The translations under genes were made by a program, and so were the position numbers. Source: Paragonimus westermani (Eukaryota; Platyhelminthes; Trematoda; Plagiorchiida; Troglotrematidae). From it: a stretch of 64,000 nucleotides of DNA. The number at the start of each line of letters is the position of its first letter. Positions within the stretch are counted from its first letter, which is position 1. The stretch is taken from assembly GCA_008508345.1 (NCBI GenBank), contig QNGE01000148.1:60485-124484 (forward strand), given 5' to 3'. The notes under the pieces were generated by a model that saw only the letters and a program-made list of their open reading frames with translations, was not told the origin of the DNA and searched no databases. This document shows positions 1 to 11,400 of this stretch, piece by piece.

Positions 1-2159
1 ACTATCAAAATATCATTTATTATTTATTATTAAAACTGGGACCATACCTTTGTAAAACGCAGTGACCATATCTACCGACGAGACATAGTCGGTGCGTCTA
101 CCACCCCGTTTTAAAGAGTCTATCGTTCGAATGATTGCGTACCTCAGCCTCGTTTTAACACCGAAAGCGCGGCCATGGTAGGTGGGGATGTTACGTTTTA
201 TGAAGTTGAGCGAGCAATGCCCTTTTTAAAGAGCATGTATTCCTCAGAACTGAATAACACTCACACGACTATCAAACAGTCTCTGACAAAAGAATGCCGT
301 TGCTCTCCGTCTATATGTTCATTCCCACGTTGACTACAAATGTGATCATGAAGGGGTAGAAGGGAACTATCACCTTCAAGGGTGTAGTTAATCGGTTATC
401 GCAACATTCCAAATGGCACACCTGACTGGCGTTATGGGCAAAACTGTACAGTGCATAGCACGAGAGAATCCGCAGATTCCTCTGAGAGGTGTAAATTTTA
501 CTGTTCCTTAACAGGATTTTTTCTTTCAAAAAGTACACTTTTTCTGGTAAATCTGCCGGATCAAGCAGAAGGCGTTGAGGTGTGTTCCCTGATTTCCACA
601 GAATCAAATTATTGTGCTAGAGTCCACGGCAAGCGGATCCAAACCTTATCACTCAGAAAGTCACATGGCCAATACTACCTGATGAAGGTTCTTCATTAGA
701 TGGCCTGCTACAAGAATCGATCTGTTCATCCGCTTTTTTCGATGGATCTGAGTGATCACAGGTTGCAAGAACTTAGAAGGGGCAGGCATGTTGCACGTGT
801 TGGCTTTTAGAATGTGGGAATTTGCTCAAACGGAAGGTTCTCATGGAATGTTTTAACAGTTGTAGGAAGATCGATGTTCATAACGGAAGTTGGAAACATC
901 TATAGATTTTCTCCTCGGAGTTTCGAACTGAATGTTTGTCTGGACTTGACCTACAACGTGAACATTCCAAGTTGGTCGGAAATACGGCGAACTGGGACGT
1001 CGTTTTCAGGGTTTTCTTATAAGTCTCGAATAGACACCAAACTTACAAATTTCGCCAGGGATACGAATAATGATGGGTGAGATCTTCATTGGTGGAAATA
1101 ACCGATTATTAGCCCGTTTTCGGCAGTATTCATCCTCTTATATTCGGCCGCAATGCTCCTCCATTTGGGTTGCTGTGCCCAAGCTTGACCACCACGCCTC
1201 TGAAAGAAAACTGCCGTCATCGCAAATGTGCGGCAGCTAGCCGTAAGAATAAATTTGGATATGAATGGTCTGAGCTATCAAAACCAGCTAAGATCGGTAA
1301 AACCATTGTGGCTGAAACAAAGAAGGTTGAGGGAATCTTGCTGGAATACACGAGATCGCCCATTACACTGACAAAATTCCTATTGGCCGTTTATCTTCGA
1401 TCGGGGGAGGTCGAGATTTGAGTGGCCATAGATTTACAGCCGAGAAGAAGATATCAAAATGGGCTGTTCAGTCTAGCTTCTTAACGAGCAGGGTACTCGG
1501 TCTATGAAAGGACTTCAGGGGCCGTGAGCGTAGACGCACTCAGTTGCGAGCTGAACATGTGTACGGATCATCCATTTCCCATTTCCTGCCAGTCTGGGGT
1601 TCGATAAGGATATGTGTAATTTCCCTTTCAACCTCATCCTCGGGTTACCCTTGGTACGCACTGCTTAGACATAAAACGCGACCCGGTCAATTTATGGATC
1701 AACTCAGTAAACGGTCAACAGGCTTGGGCCATCAACAAGTCCCCAATTCAAAACCAGAAGCTGAGGTGAGAAATCTACAGCTACAGAAGTATTTCTTGAA
1801 TATTCAGGTGCAAATAGTCTGGTCGGCAACGCTTGCATGGACCCGATGAGGACTCGATAAGGAATATTCTCACTGCCCATTCAGTAATAACCGGTGATCT
1901 ACACACCACTAAGGATGTCGAATAACTACTGGGGGTGAGTTTTACTTCCACATTTATCTCAGAGCTTGCCGGTGCAAAAAAGTGAAGATCGACCTATTAC
2001 TAGCTCCGATTACTGTGATCCGGGGTGAATAGAACTGAACGGTTCGCGACCTTCGAAGAAGTGTATTTTTTATTTACGTGTTTTGATCACCATGTATATG
2101 TGTAATTTCGAGGAACGTCAAAAGTGCGGGAAACAGTGAAAATTATAGGGTAAAAATGC
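1..2159. other. Intergenic stretch, no gene recognised
   Basis: Open frames here are short (about 100 codons or fewer) and none resembles a protein family I know. No RNA gene, clear repeat or splice-framed exon was found. It could hold small exons of a split gene that cannot be seen without transcripts. Confidence 0.5.
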
Positions 2160-2490
2160 TGTGAAAACGCTACAGATGAACAGTTCCACAGGCGAAGATA
2201 AGCCTCAAACGTTGGAAGTTCAATACATAGACGAGCCAAAATATTTCACCATGCAACTACTCTACCAGTCAGAAAACCTCCAGAAACTAGGAATGGAGAG
2301 ACGGTGCACGAAAACACTCGTTTCTTTCCGTTGCAACCAGTCAAGTTCAAAAATCATGTATGTGGTTTCAAACAAATATGCAGATGAAGTTAATAGGAGG
2401 TTGCGTACGGCACGTACAAAAATTGAATTATAAAATATAACGGCTGACTGTGAGCACTATAACAATGAACCATTGGGCGTTATTATTTGA
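2160..2490 (+). repeat. Old dispersed repeat, copy 1 (pairs with 41768-42090)
   Basis: This stretch aligns along its length with 41768-42090 in the same orientation, with scattered substitutions and small indels. The clearest shared blocks are around 2235-2245 (AAAATATTTC) and 2318-2395. In the second block both copies read in one frame as TLV.F.C...S.SK.M...SNK..DEVN, and the only length difference there is three bases, so the frame is kept. Copy 1 is open from 2161 to 2433 (90 codons). The family is not recognised. It may be the coding relic of an unknown transposon or a non-coding repeat with chance open frames. Confidence 0.6.
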
Positions 2491-5400
2491 ACAACCAATC
2501 GGGCGCCGGTTTGTTCAAGTCAATATCTAGCCTGATCCCCGCGGCCGCCATTGTGCTTTTTCGTTCGTGGCGTCGGGGTTGGTTGGTGCTGCTTTTTTGC
2601 AACGTCTGTCTAACTGGTTGAAACAGTCAAGCCGGGGAGGTATCAAAAGGTCGTGAATGACACTAAATACGCCAATAACATTATTTTTATTTATCAATTA
2701 AGTTGTCTGAGCGTTTTTCTCCATACTAGCGGGCCGTTTACTCAGTGCCACACACCTTTGCATAGCATTATACCCATCTTTCACGCCAGGCCTAACACTG
2801 TATGGACATAGCAGCGCAACGTTCTTAGTGTCGGTAAGCGGTATTGTTTAGATCAGTCTGGAATTATCGGTTAAAACACAGGGTATGGTGGGTTCAGACA
2901 CTTCATTGTCAATTTTGCCAATGCATGATTCGGTTTTTATACCAAAGTATCAAAGTGGTTGGGGTGAGTAATCAATCGGCAGGTTGAAAGGAGTCGCCCG
3001 TTGGCCATCATGTACTGCTCGTGCCTGCCACCACCCATTCTCTAACTTTTGTTTGAGTCGACGTGTAAGCTGCCCTCTAGGCCAGAATACAGGCAGCATC
3101 TAACGAACTCAACTGGTTTCAAACCGTAGACTGTTGCTAATCGCGTCACATGCCGGCCACGTTTGTCGACCGGTTGTATACCCAAGTCAGGTTAGGTTCC
3201 AGTTTTTTTTTCGCGTTCATTGCACATTTGTGGACAGAACAGATGATTAGAGTCAGTTATCATGGGTTAACAGGTTTGATTCTAGCTCCTCTGTCATTCT
3301 ACGCCCGTCTACATGCGTACGGAGAGTCCTTGGCATTAATCGCCCCAATCGCCTTTACTGAATATGGATCGTTCGTCAAATGATGGGCTTCTACACGGGT
3401 TCGCTACATCCGTTAACTCTCTCTGTCTGGGCACTGTGTCCCAGACACCGTTCACGGCTGGACAAAAATGCACAGCACGCTCAGCATGAATTCGTCCCGA
3501 AAAGGCTAATGTTAGACGACCCTGACTCCTTATAAGAACCTCATCAATCGATGGAAAGGTTATCCTGAAATATTCTTTCATTGGTAGTAAGTGTTCTTGC
3601 AACGGGTCCGTATGGCTCCAAAGGCTGGTGGCGTGACCAAATATGAATGGGCTGCCTTAATCACTATAGTTGTGCAGATGCCAACCCGTCCACAAACTGG
3701 GCTGCCATCACAGTTGTCAGAACTCCTGTATGTCCGCCCACTCACCCTCGTGTGCCTGAATGCCTACTCTTCTGACTCCATGTGGTGACGTCACACTTCA
3801 TCAGTTTGCCGTTCACACTTCATCCGCTCTCCGGGATCCCCTTTTTTAAGGTCGGCGTGCCAGGCTCGATGGGGTTTTGCTGAATAGGATGGAACGGTGA
3901 CGAGGTGAGTGAGAAGTATTCAGAGAAAGCACTATTACCGAAACGCAGGCAACGCAAAGTTTCATCCGCTCTGGGCTGGTGATTTCCAAGTCAGTACACA
4001 AGTAAACCGCAACTAGTTTCGGGCAAGGGATGCGTTCCTTTTCTGTCGTGTGGGAACCGGTCGACCGATGTCATGTACGCAAGCCCACTTTTTGTCCGAC
4101 AATGTATGCTGAACCCGATCACAGTGTCTCATAGCCCTCATTGGAAAGGTTGAAACTGGTTTAGTGGTTAGTGTATGCACGCTTCTTCAGAAAATAAATG
4201 TAGCATCGGTTCTCAACTTTGGCGTCGGATAAAGAGAAGGCTTAGCACTACGTCGTTCATACTCTACCTCCAAACACGCGAGTCTAACGGGGTTCTAAAA
4301 TCTATCCCGGAGGGAACGTTAACTACAGTTGGCGGCACACTTCCAGTAGACACCACTGAGGAAAAATATATCTGCCGGGTGTCCGTGATCGTAATTTGTG
4401 GAGATCTTCATGTTGGCCTGAACGCCACGGAGAAGGAAAATTAAGAATGAGATTTCCATGTGCTCTCCGATGTTCCAGTTAATTAGGGCAAATAATTGTA
4501 TGTAACATTCACAAGACCAATACTCCCGTCGTTCCTCGTTGCATCGGTTCCAGTCATTCTTAAGGTCAGAATAGGCCACCGAGTGAGCATATTCGGACAG
4601 CAGCTGAATGTTAATCATGTGAATAGTGTGCCTGTCAGGTGTTATGCGTTTTGTCGCGTCAAGTGTAGCACCCCTCTTGTTAAATACCTCTTCTTGCTGA
4701 TAGGAGAAATGGAAGCTGGACAGTAGCCAGCCTATTAACATACCTGTTTGTGTACGGTGTGTAACAAAGCATTATCCAGAATGGTTTCCAATAAACATGT
4801 ACGCACACTTATCGTCGATGAAGGGACCCCACTCCGATGACTTGCTTGACTACGTCGCTGTCAGCTTGCAGTTTACTGTCTGTACAACGAACGAGTTGAC
4901 TAGGAAATCTGTCCAGTAAACCGTCGATGTAGATTAAAAACAGTAGCGGTCGCGGAAACGACCCCTGAAAAGAGCTGGCGGAGATGAGTGCGGAGGGAGG
5001 ACAGGCCGTTACCAGTTTAGACCCGATAGGTTCTACGGCTTAGAGGTTGGGCCATTCGACGATGTATATCAACCCGAAGACGGAGCAACTCGTGGGCTTT
5101 TTGGTCTCCATAAGACCGTTGGTCAGGAGGACAACTCATTAAGAACACTATTGTGACTGTCATTTAACTGTTTTATTCGGTTTAGAAATCGATATCGTCC
5201 TAACTTTGAACGGTAAACTGTTAGTCATTAAAAAACCTTGTGTAGGGGACAGCTTTCTATCTGAACACTGTCTTCTGTCTACATCGGGCGTAGGGCGAAG
5301 TCCAGTACATGGCCCGCTACTTGTTTTGTACTCGTCAGTTATTTTTCAGATGCAATTTCTAATAGGTTCTTTTTATACATGAACAGTTTGGATATGACAC

Positions 5401-8367
5401 CCGTCTTGTCCACCCCTCCAAGTCGAAGTGGATGTAATGGTACACTGGTCAGGAGATTGGCGCCTACTCAATGGTAACAAATACGCCCGTACAGAGGTCG
5501 ACGTTCAAGTAGTATAATCGCATCTCATGAGAAGCAACACCGTTGACAGCAATTCGACAGTGGTTCGCACTGATGCTTGATATCCATGCGCACATGGACG
5601 AGATGAATGTCGGGCGAATATCGTTCGTTCTGGGAGGAGAAAGAGCGTAGGTGTTCTAATCAGTACTTATCTTTTCTGTTCAGGGTGTCACTAGTTGTCT
5701 GCGGCAAAGGCGCTCTCAGTTGTAACTACGTCCTGGCGCTCTTTTCACGGGTTAACAGATGCATACATTTGACACCCACTGGTGTGTTGTGGATTGTAAC
5801 GAGACGCCGGCATCGGTACACGCACCCAAAGATTTACGAAAATGACACGGTACTAGTCAGTTTTGAGCTCAGAGTCGTTTTTCACCCTTGGAAACAAACC
5901 GTCTTAAGCACCAGTGAAAGTAATTTACTATGAACACTCACTTTCTTTTACTCTCACTTTGTAAATCATGGTTGTGCCTTAAGACCGGCTTCCCCTATTT
6001 CCCGATCCGTTGGAGTTTTGACTAGCGGGCGCATAATTGGTCCACTAGATGTATCGGCATATTTTTTTCTCCAGCCATACGCTTTTATTTAGTCGTGGCT
6101 TTCAGATCGACCAGAGGCCTCGCTGGTTCGTAACAAATCCAATACAGTGACAAAAGTTTTCGGGTTTCCGTCTCTGACCCATGTATTGAGTAGTCAGTTA
6201 GTCCAGTTTACAGCCAGCCAGTTTCCAATGTACGTCGGATTCCAGTTATTGTTAAACTGGTTCTAGGTTGGTTGCCCAAATCACCTTGATCAAATCAGTT
6301 TGCTATCGTTGTTTACCGAACTCTTACCAGTGGGCCAGGCTCTCAGAAAATTGGGTGGGCTTAACCGATCATGTTTTCTGTGACTAAGCATTGTAAAACT
6401 GACCCGAGGTCAGTGTAAGCTCATCGTACACTATATCAGGTATATACAGCCGCTGAGTGACACCTATTTATTGGGTTAGACGGTATGGGTAAGAACACTT
6501 GTTGAGGTGTGCACGCTATCTGTGGAGGTCAACAGGTGCCACTCGTAAGTGTTCGGAAAGCGCAATAGCTTCAGCTTTCAACTCTTACAGCCTACCTCTT
6601 CTTGGTAAATCAGAACTCAATTCTGCTATTGCCACGTCTTGTCTACGAATCACAAGCAATTTACTTTTCCTAGCAGTTTGATGCCAAGGTGTGCCATTTT
6701 CCAGCTTTCTTAGTTGTCAATGTTCCTGGTTGTATATGGGATGAGGTAGTGTCAGAACGCCCAGACAAGAGAACGATTAATATTCTTAACCAAAGCCTTT
6801 GGCTCAAAATCCCGTGTCGCAAGGCAGCGGGTGAGTGACAGTGTACGAGAATTGTCACTTCTTTCGGAAATAGGTACCAACCTTCTTGCAGTTCCCAACC
6901 TGGATGACCAAGAGGCTGTTTTGTCAAACCTCTGACCGTTAGCTTGACTGGTATGAGTGACTGTCGCTGTGGTCGCCACACCGTCAGATTTAGTTCAATA
7001 AGCCATCGAGATGTGCAGGCCGTCACACCACATCAGGGTCCAGTCTCTCTATGACAAAGCTTTCTTGGTACCCTTAAAAGCAGCTTTAACTGCTTACAAG
7101 GAAATTAATTGTCGCAAACTTACGACACCGGTGGTACCACTGTTTTCATGAACCATTTTATTGTCAAACAAGCTCGCTCGGTTCGCCTTATTCCGAGGAA
7201 TTGCCATAGCAGTGGTCAACAACACAGAAATGACGTGACAAACGCCTGCTAGTTGTATCTCCGACGACGACGATGACCGCTGGTAGCACATCGGTGGCTG
7301 TTTCTCTTGCTGCCGTTAGGTTCGAACATGTTGACTATTTAGTTCATGCGCGTCATGAAGTGTGTTACTACTCTTAGAGCGGTCTGCCGTCGACTGAGCT
7401 TGGACTTACGTTGGTTTATCGCCAACCCTTCGTGTCTTAAATGGAGTGCGACGGAATCTCCACGTATTAAAGAGAATCGACTTGGTATTAACTGAGATCA
7501 TGAACTGTGGGCACACGGGCATGAAAATACTCCCAAGTTCCAAAGCTCTTGATTTGAATTTTGTCCTGCTGTTTTTAGGATGAATCGTACGCTTAACGCG
7601 GTAGCCTTGTTTCACAACCTTTGTCGGTTTGTACCCGTCCTGTATGTGTCAACCCATCGCTATCCACATGGTGCTTTGTACGCCTTTGCAGGGTTAAATT
7701 AGAAGCGCTAGTCTAGCAGCCAGTGCGTAAACTGAGTTTTGGTCTTGAAATCCTTAATGTTAAAGCCTTACTTAGGCGATCCTGGCGTCCTGACTGGGGT
7801 CTGAAGTACAACAGTCCTGTTTGGCTAGTGACGCCATCGGCAAATGTCAGTGTTGCTAGTCTGCCTTTCAGATAAGTTCTACCGTAGTGGAGTAGAAGAG
7901 TAACTTGGACTTAATGAAATCAAGGTAGGATGGTTTCTGAATACATGAGCAGACTTCCTTTGGTTTCGTTGCGACAACCTTATCCTTTCGGTCTGTCTCG
8001 CCTATCTGTTTTGTCTCCAACCTTACGTCATACTGTACGTGTATGGCGACCATCCAGAACTATGGTCAAGATTTCTCTGGTTAGCCATACCTCTAGCTGC
8101 CATTTCGCTCTTTAGCTTCTATGTAAGTTCGTGTAATCCACTTGCCACGCGAAGGTAATGGCAAGCAGTAGTCCGGTGTACTAGTTTGGTCCCTATTTTC
8201 CGATTTTAAATCTTTACTCACTGTTATCCTCATTTATTATCGGTTTCATGAGTCTATGTCAAAGTGAATGTCTGGAACTCGCTCGTAAACATTCGGCTGT
8301 AACCTGCTACATGAACGGCGTCTACAGTCGATCATTGCTTGCAGTTCTCTACTACTCTGGTTCTCAA
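2491..8367. other. Intergenic stretch upstream of PUF60
   Basis: About 5.9 kb with no gene I can support. The longest open frame is 140 codons on the minus strand at 4319-4741, with no recognisable domain. A short plus-strand stretch near 4380-4430 weakly recalls the GDxN block of LINE endonucleases but is too short to call. Promoter elements of PUF60 cannot be picked out by eye. Confidence 0.5.
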
Positions 8368-8385
8368 TCGTGTTTTTATTTTTAG
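8368..8385 (+). promoter_or_regulatory. 3' splice acceptor before the PUF60 start codon, possible spliced-leader site
   Basis: A T-rich tract ending in TTTTTAG at 8385 lies 37 bases upstream of the proposed start ATG at 8423. It is either the end of a 5'UTR intron or a spliced-leader addition site. Trans-splicing is known in flatworms and typically adds the leader a short distance before the ATG. No 5' exon or donor upstream was recognised, which leaves trans-splicing open. Confidence 0.4.
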
Positions 8386-8422
8386 CCTTTGATTTTGCGG
8401 ATTTTCACTTTGCACTTGGACT

Positions 8423-8437
8423 ATGAATTACTCTACT
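8423..8437 (+). CDS. PUF60: PUF60 exon 1, coding part (15 nt)
   Basis: Five codons (MNYST) from ATG 8423 to a strong donor, ACT|GTAAGT, at 8438. The following 35-base intron ends TACAG at 8472, and phase 0 on both sides keeps the frame into LLGLNGLG. Reading straight through without splicing is also open, from ATG 8389, so the tiny exon is an inference from the quality of the splice sites. Introns of this size are common at 5' ends of fluke genes. Confidence 0.55.
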
Positions 8438-11400
8438 GTAAGTCGACAACTTTGTATCTCATTGCCGTACAGCTCTTAGGGCTTAACGGACTTGGCACAA
8501 CTTTGCCGGTACTCAATTTAACAAGCTTGAGTCCTAGTTTGAGCCTGGGGCTCTCATTACCGACAACGGGGTTAATAAACCCTTTGAAACCTGGATATGA
8601 ACAAACCGGCCCTGTATATAATGGTCCTGGATCATTGCTTGCCCGACAGTCCTTTATGCTCATGAAACTTGAGTTAGAACAACGAGAAGCCATAGACCGT
8701 GCCAAGAAGTATGCCATGGAAGAAAGCATTAAGTCGGCATTGGCCAAACAAACTCGCCAGCAACAATTGCACCAATCTCCAGCTGCCAAGAAGACTCAAA
8801 CGTTGAATTTACTTAGTCGGATTTATGTCGGTTCTATCAGCTATGAATTGAAAGAAGATTCCATCAAACTCGCATTCCAGCCTTTTGGTCCGATTCGCAC
8901 AGTTACTATGAGCTGGGACGCCGCTACTCAGAAGCACAAGGGGTTTGCCTTCATTGAGTTTGAATATCCAGAGGCTGCTCACCTGGCCGTGGAACAAATG
9001 AACAATACCAGTCTAGGTGGTCGACAACTAAAGGTCGGTCGTCCGAGTAATCTTCCACAGGCTGAACCCCTTATTAACGAATTGGTCACTGAGTACAAAC
9101 TGGAGAAAAAAATTTATGTCGCTGGAGTCCATCCTGATCTGTCTGAGGATGACCTCGCACTAGTGTTTGAAGCTTTCGGAAAAATTACCTCCTGCAAGTG
9201 AGTGTTTTTTGTTTTTGTTTTTCATCGTCTTGTATCATGCCAGGTTGCATACTGATCCCACGAAAATGCAGAAGCATCGCGGTTTCGGCTACATCGAATA
9301 CGAGTCAGAACAATCTGCGAACGATGCAGTAGCAAGTATGAATATGTTTGACTTGGGTGGCCAGTTTCTCCGTGTTGGGAAGGCTATTGCCCCTCCTGAG
9401 GATTCAACCACAACTAACAGTTCCAACATCCCAACTGCTGCAGCATTAGCCGCCGCTTCGGCCACTGCCAAGATTGTCGCTTTGGAGACGGATGATGTCA
9501 AAGGACGGGTTAGTCATTTTAATCTATTCCGAATATCTGTGAGTTGATAAAGATTGAGCCTCCGACCGTTGTATGCATTTTTGATTTGTTTTCTTGGATG
9601 TTTCCGTCACTTTGATACCCCCGCCCAAACCAAACAATTCGGCACGCCCAATAATTAAGTTTTCTCTCTCTTCTCGCTCTCCCATCCCCTTTGTGAAATG
9701 TCCTGGCGGTGAAGTCGCTCGGATAGTAGCTATGGCTATGATGGAATCCCATGGCGTATATGATGGGTCGCGAAGAATTTACTACGAACGGCGTGTCGGC
9801 GGTTCACTCCCCCCTGACCTTTACTCTCTGTACCCCCTTCTTCTCCATTGTATTACTCCTCTACTACTACCGCTGCTTCTCTGTCCCCCCTCCCTCATCT
9901 CCCCTCGTGCACGCTCACATTAAGTGTTTTTTGTCCTACCCTTCATCAGGCCTCATCGGGCGTCTAAGGCGTCATACGATGAATTGTGGGAAGCAAATGG
10001 GTAATTTCCTAATATTTCGAAATTCACTCACCGCCTGTCTAAGTACATCGACATTTCAGTTCATTGATATTTGTTATTGCTTCACAATCTGTCCACAAAA
10101 TTTTCCAACTAAGCTCGCTCATGTTTGTTCATTTTCAGTCACCCGTTTCTGCGGGGAACGTAGGGAACACTGGCTCTAACTCGTCACCTACTGGGAAGCA
10201 GATAAGTACGTTCAGGTCTTTACCACTTCATATCATTATCGGTGTGTTGCAATACTGGTACTGACTTTCGATCTTCTTTCCATGTATATCGATGTTTCGT
10301 TTCAGATTCACTTTCTTGGGATCGAATCGAAGCACAGGAGTCTGTTTCTGACATGCAGATGAGTTTTGATGATGATGACGGTGGAACATTAGAGCATCAA
10401 GAAAATTTCCATATTCGTGGTCGGGATGCTCGCAACGTAGTTATGCAAAAACTTATCCGACCACCACCCCGTGGGTAAGTTGCTGTTTTACGCCATATCG
10501 AATTGACTTGTTGTAGAGCATCGCGTCTGGACGTGGGGGTGACGTACAGATCGCGTTGACAGTGTCCCATTTCAGGCTGGCTCCTAGGTGGGCGTCTTGG
10601 AAATTACGATCCCCCGGATCTCCTGGTTAAATTTTAGAATTAAGCATTTAGTTATATTCCACTGTTGTCTACTCGCTGTTTTGCTATGTAGACCTTATCA
10701 CTGCTGGCCGAACGGTACTTTCCATTGAGAAGTTAGCGTAGCCCGCCATCTTAGTGGAGATGTCTTTCTGGTTGCTGATATACATGGTAGACGTAGAAGT
10801 TCCACCAGGCTGTTAAATGACAGGTTTTTAGGACTATTGTACAACACACCGGAATGCTTTTTGTGTAGGATCAACCTTCCTAACTCCCATTCTGATGACA
10901 ATATTGCTACAGCGGCTGAAATATATTTTATGGGCTCAGGTAGTTGTATTTCTTCGCCGAAGCACTCCTACGCAATCATTAATGCCGCATGTAACCCATC
11001 TAACATCTCGGCTTGTAGATCATTATTTATGAAATCCAGGACCGGCCGGAAAAGGAGATAAGGCTGCAATGACTTAGCACTAAGGCGTAGAGCAGCTAAC
11101 GTTTAGGCTTGTCTCCGCCAGTTCAGTGCGTCTCTCCTGTTCGGACCCCAGGGATATCCAACATATGTGATGGTAAACGCCGTCAGCTTTAACATAGAAT
11201 CTTGGTGATAACCTCAGCATACCAGTCCCCTCTGTCCGTTTATCCCCTCTTGTATGACACTGCGTAATTCCATACCCAAGTTTGTCAACCGTATAAATAA
11301 AAATAGTGCTGTTGTTGCAGATTCGTTGTCGTATTGATCGTCGACCTAGTACAAGTCAAACCATGTTTTAAAACGACACTTAACTTCTGCTGACCAGGCG

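Noticed and set aside
4319..4741. 140-codon minus-strand open frame and weak LINE endonuclease-like stretch on the plus strand (near 4380-4430)
   Set aside because: No recognisable domain on the minus strand; the plus-strand ICGDLHVGLN match to a GDxN block is too short and lacks neighbours.
9594..10179. Open frames of 109 and 142 codons in PUF60 intron 3
   Set aside because: They consist largely of the translated pyrimidine tracts and do not resemble the PUF60 linker.
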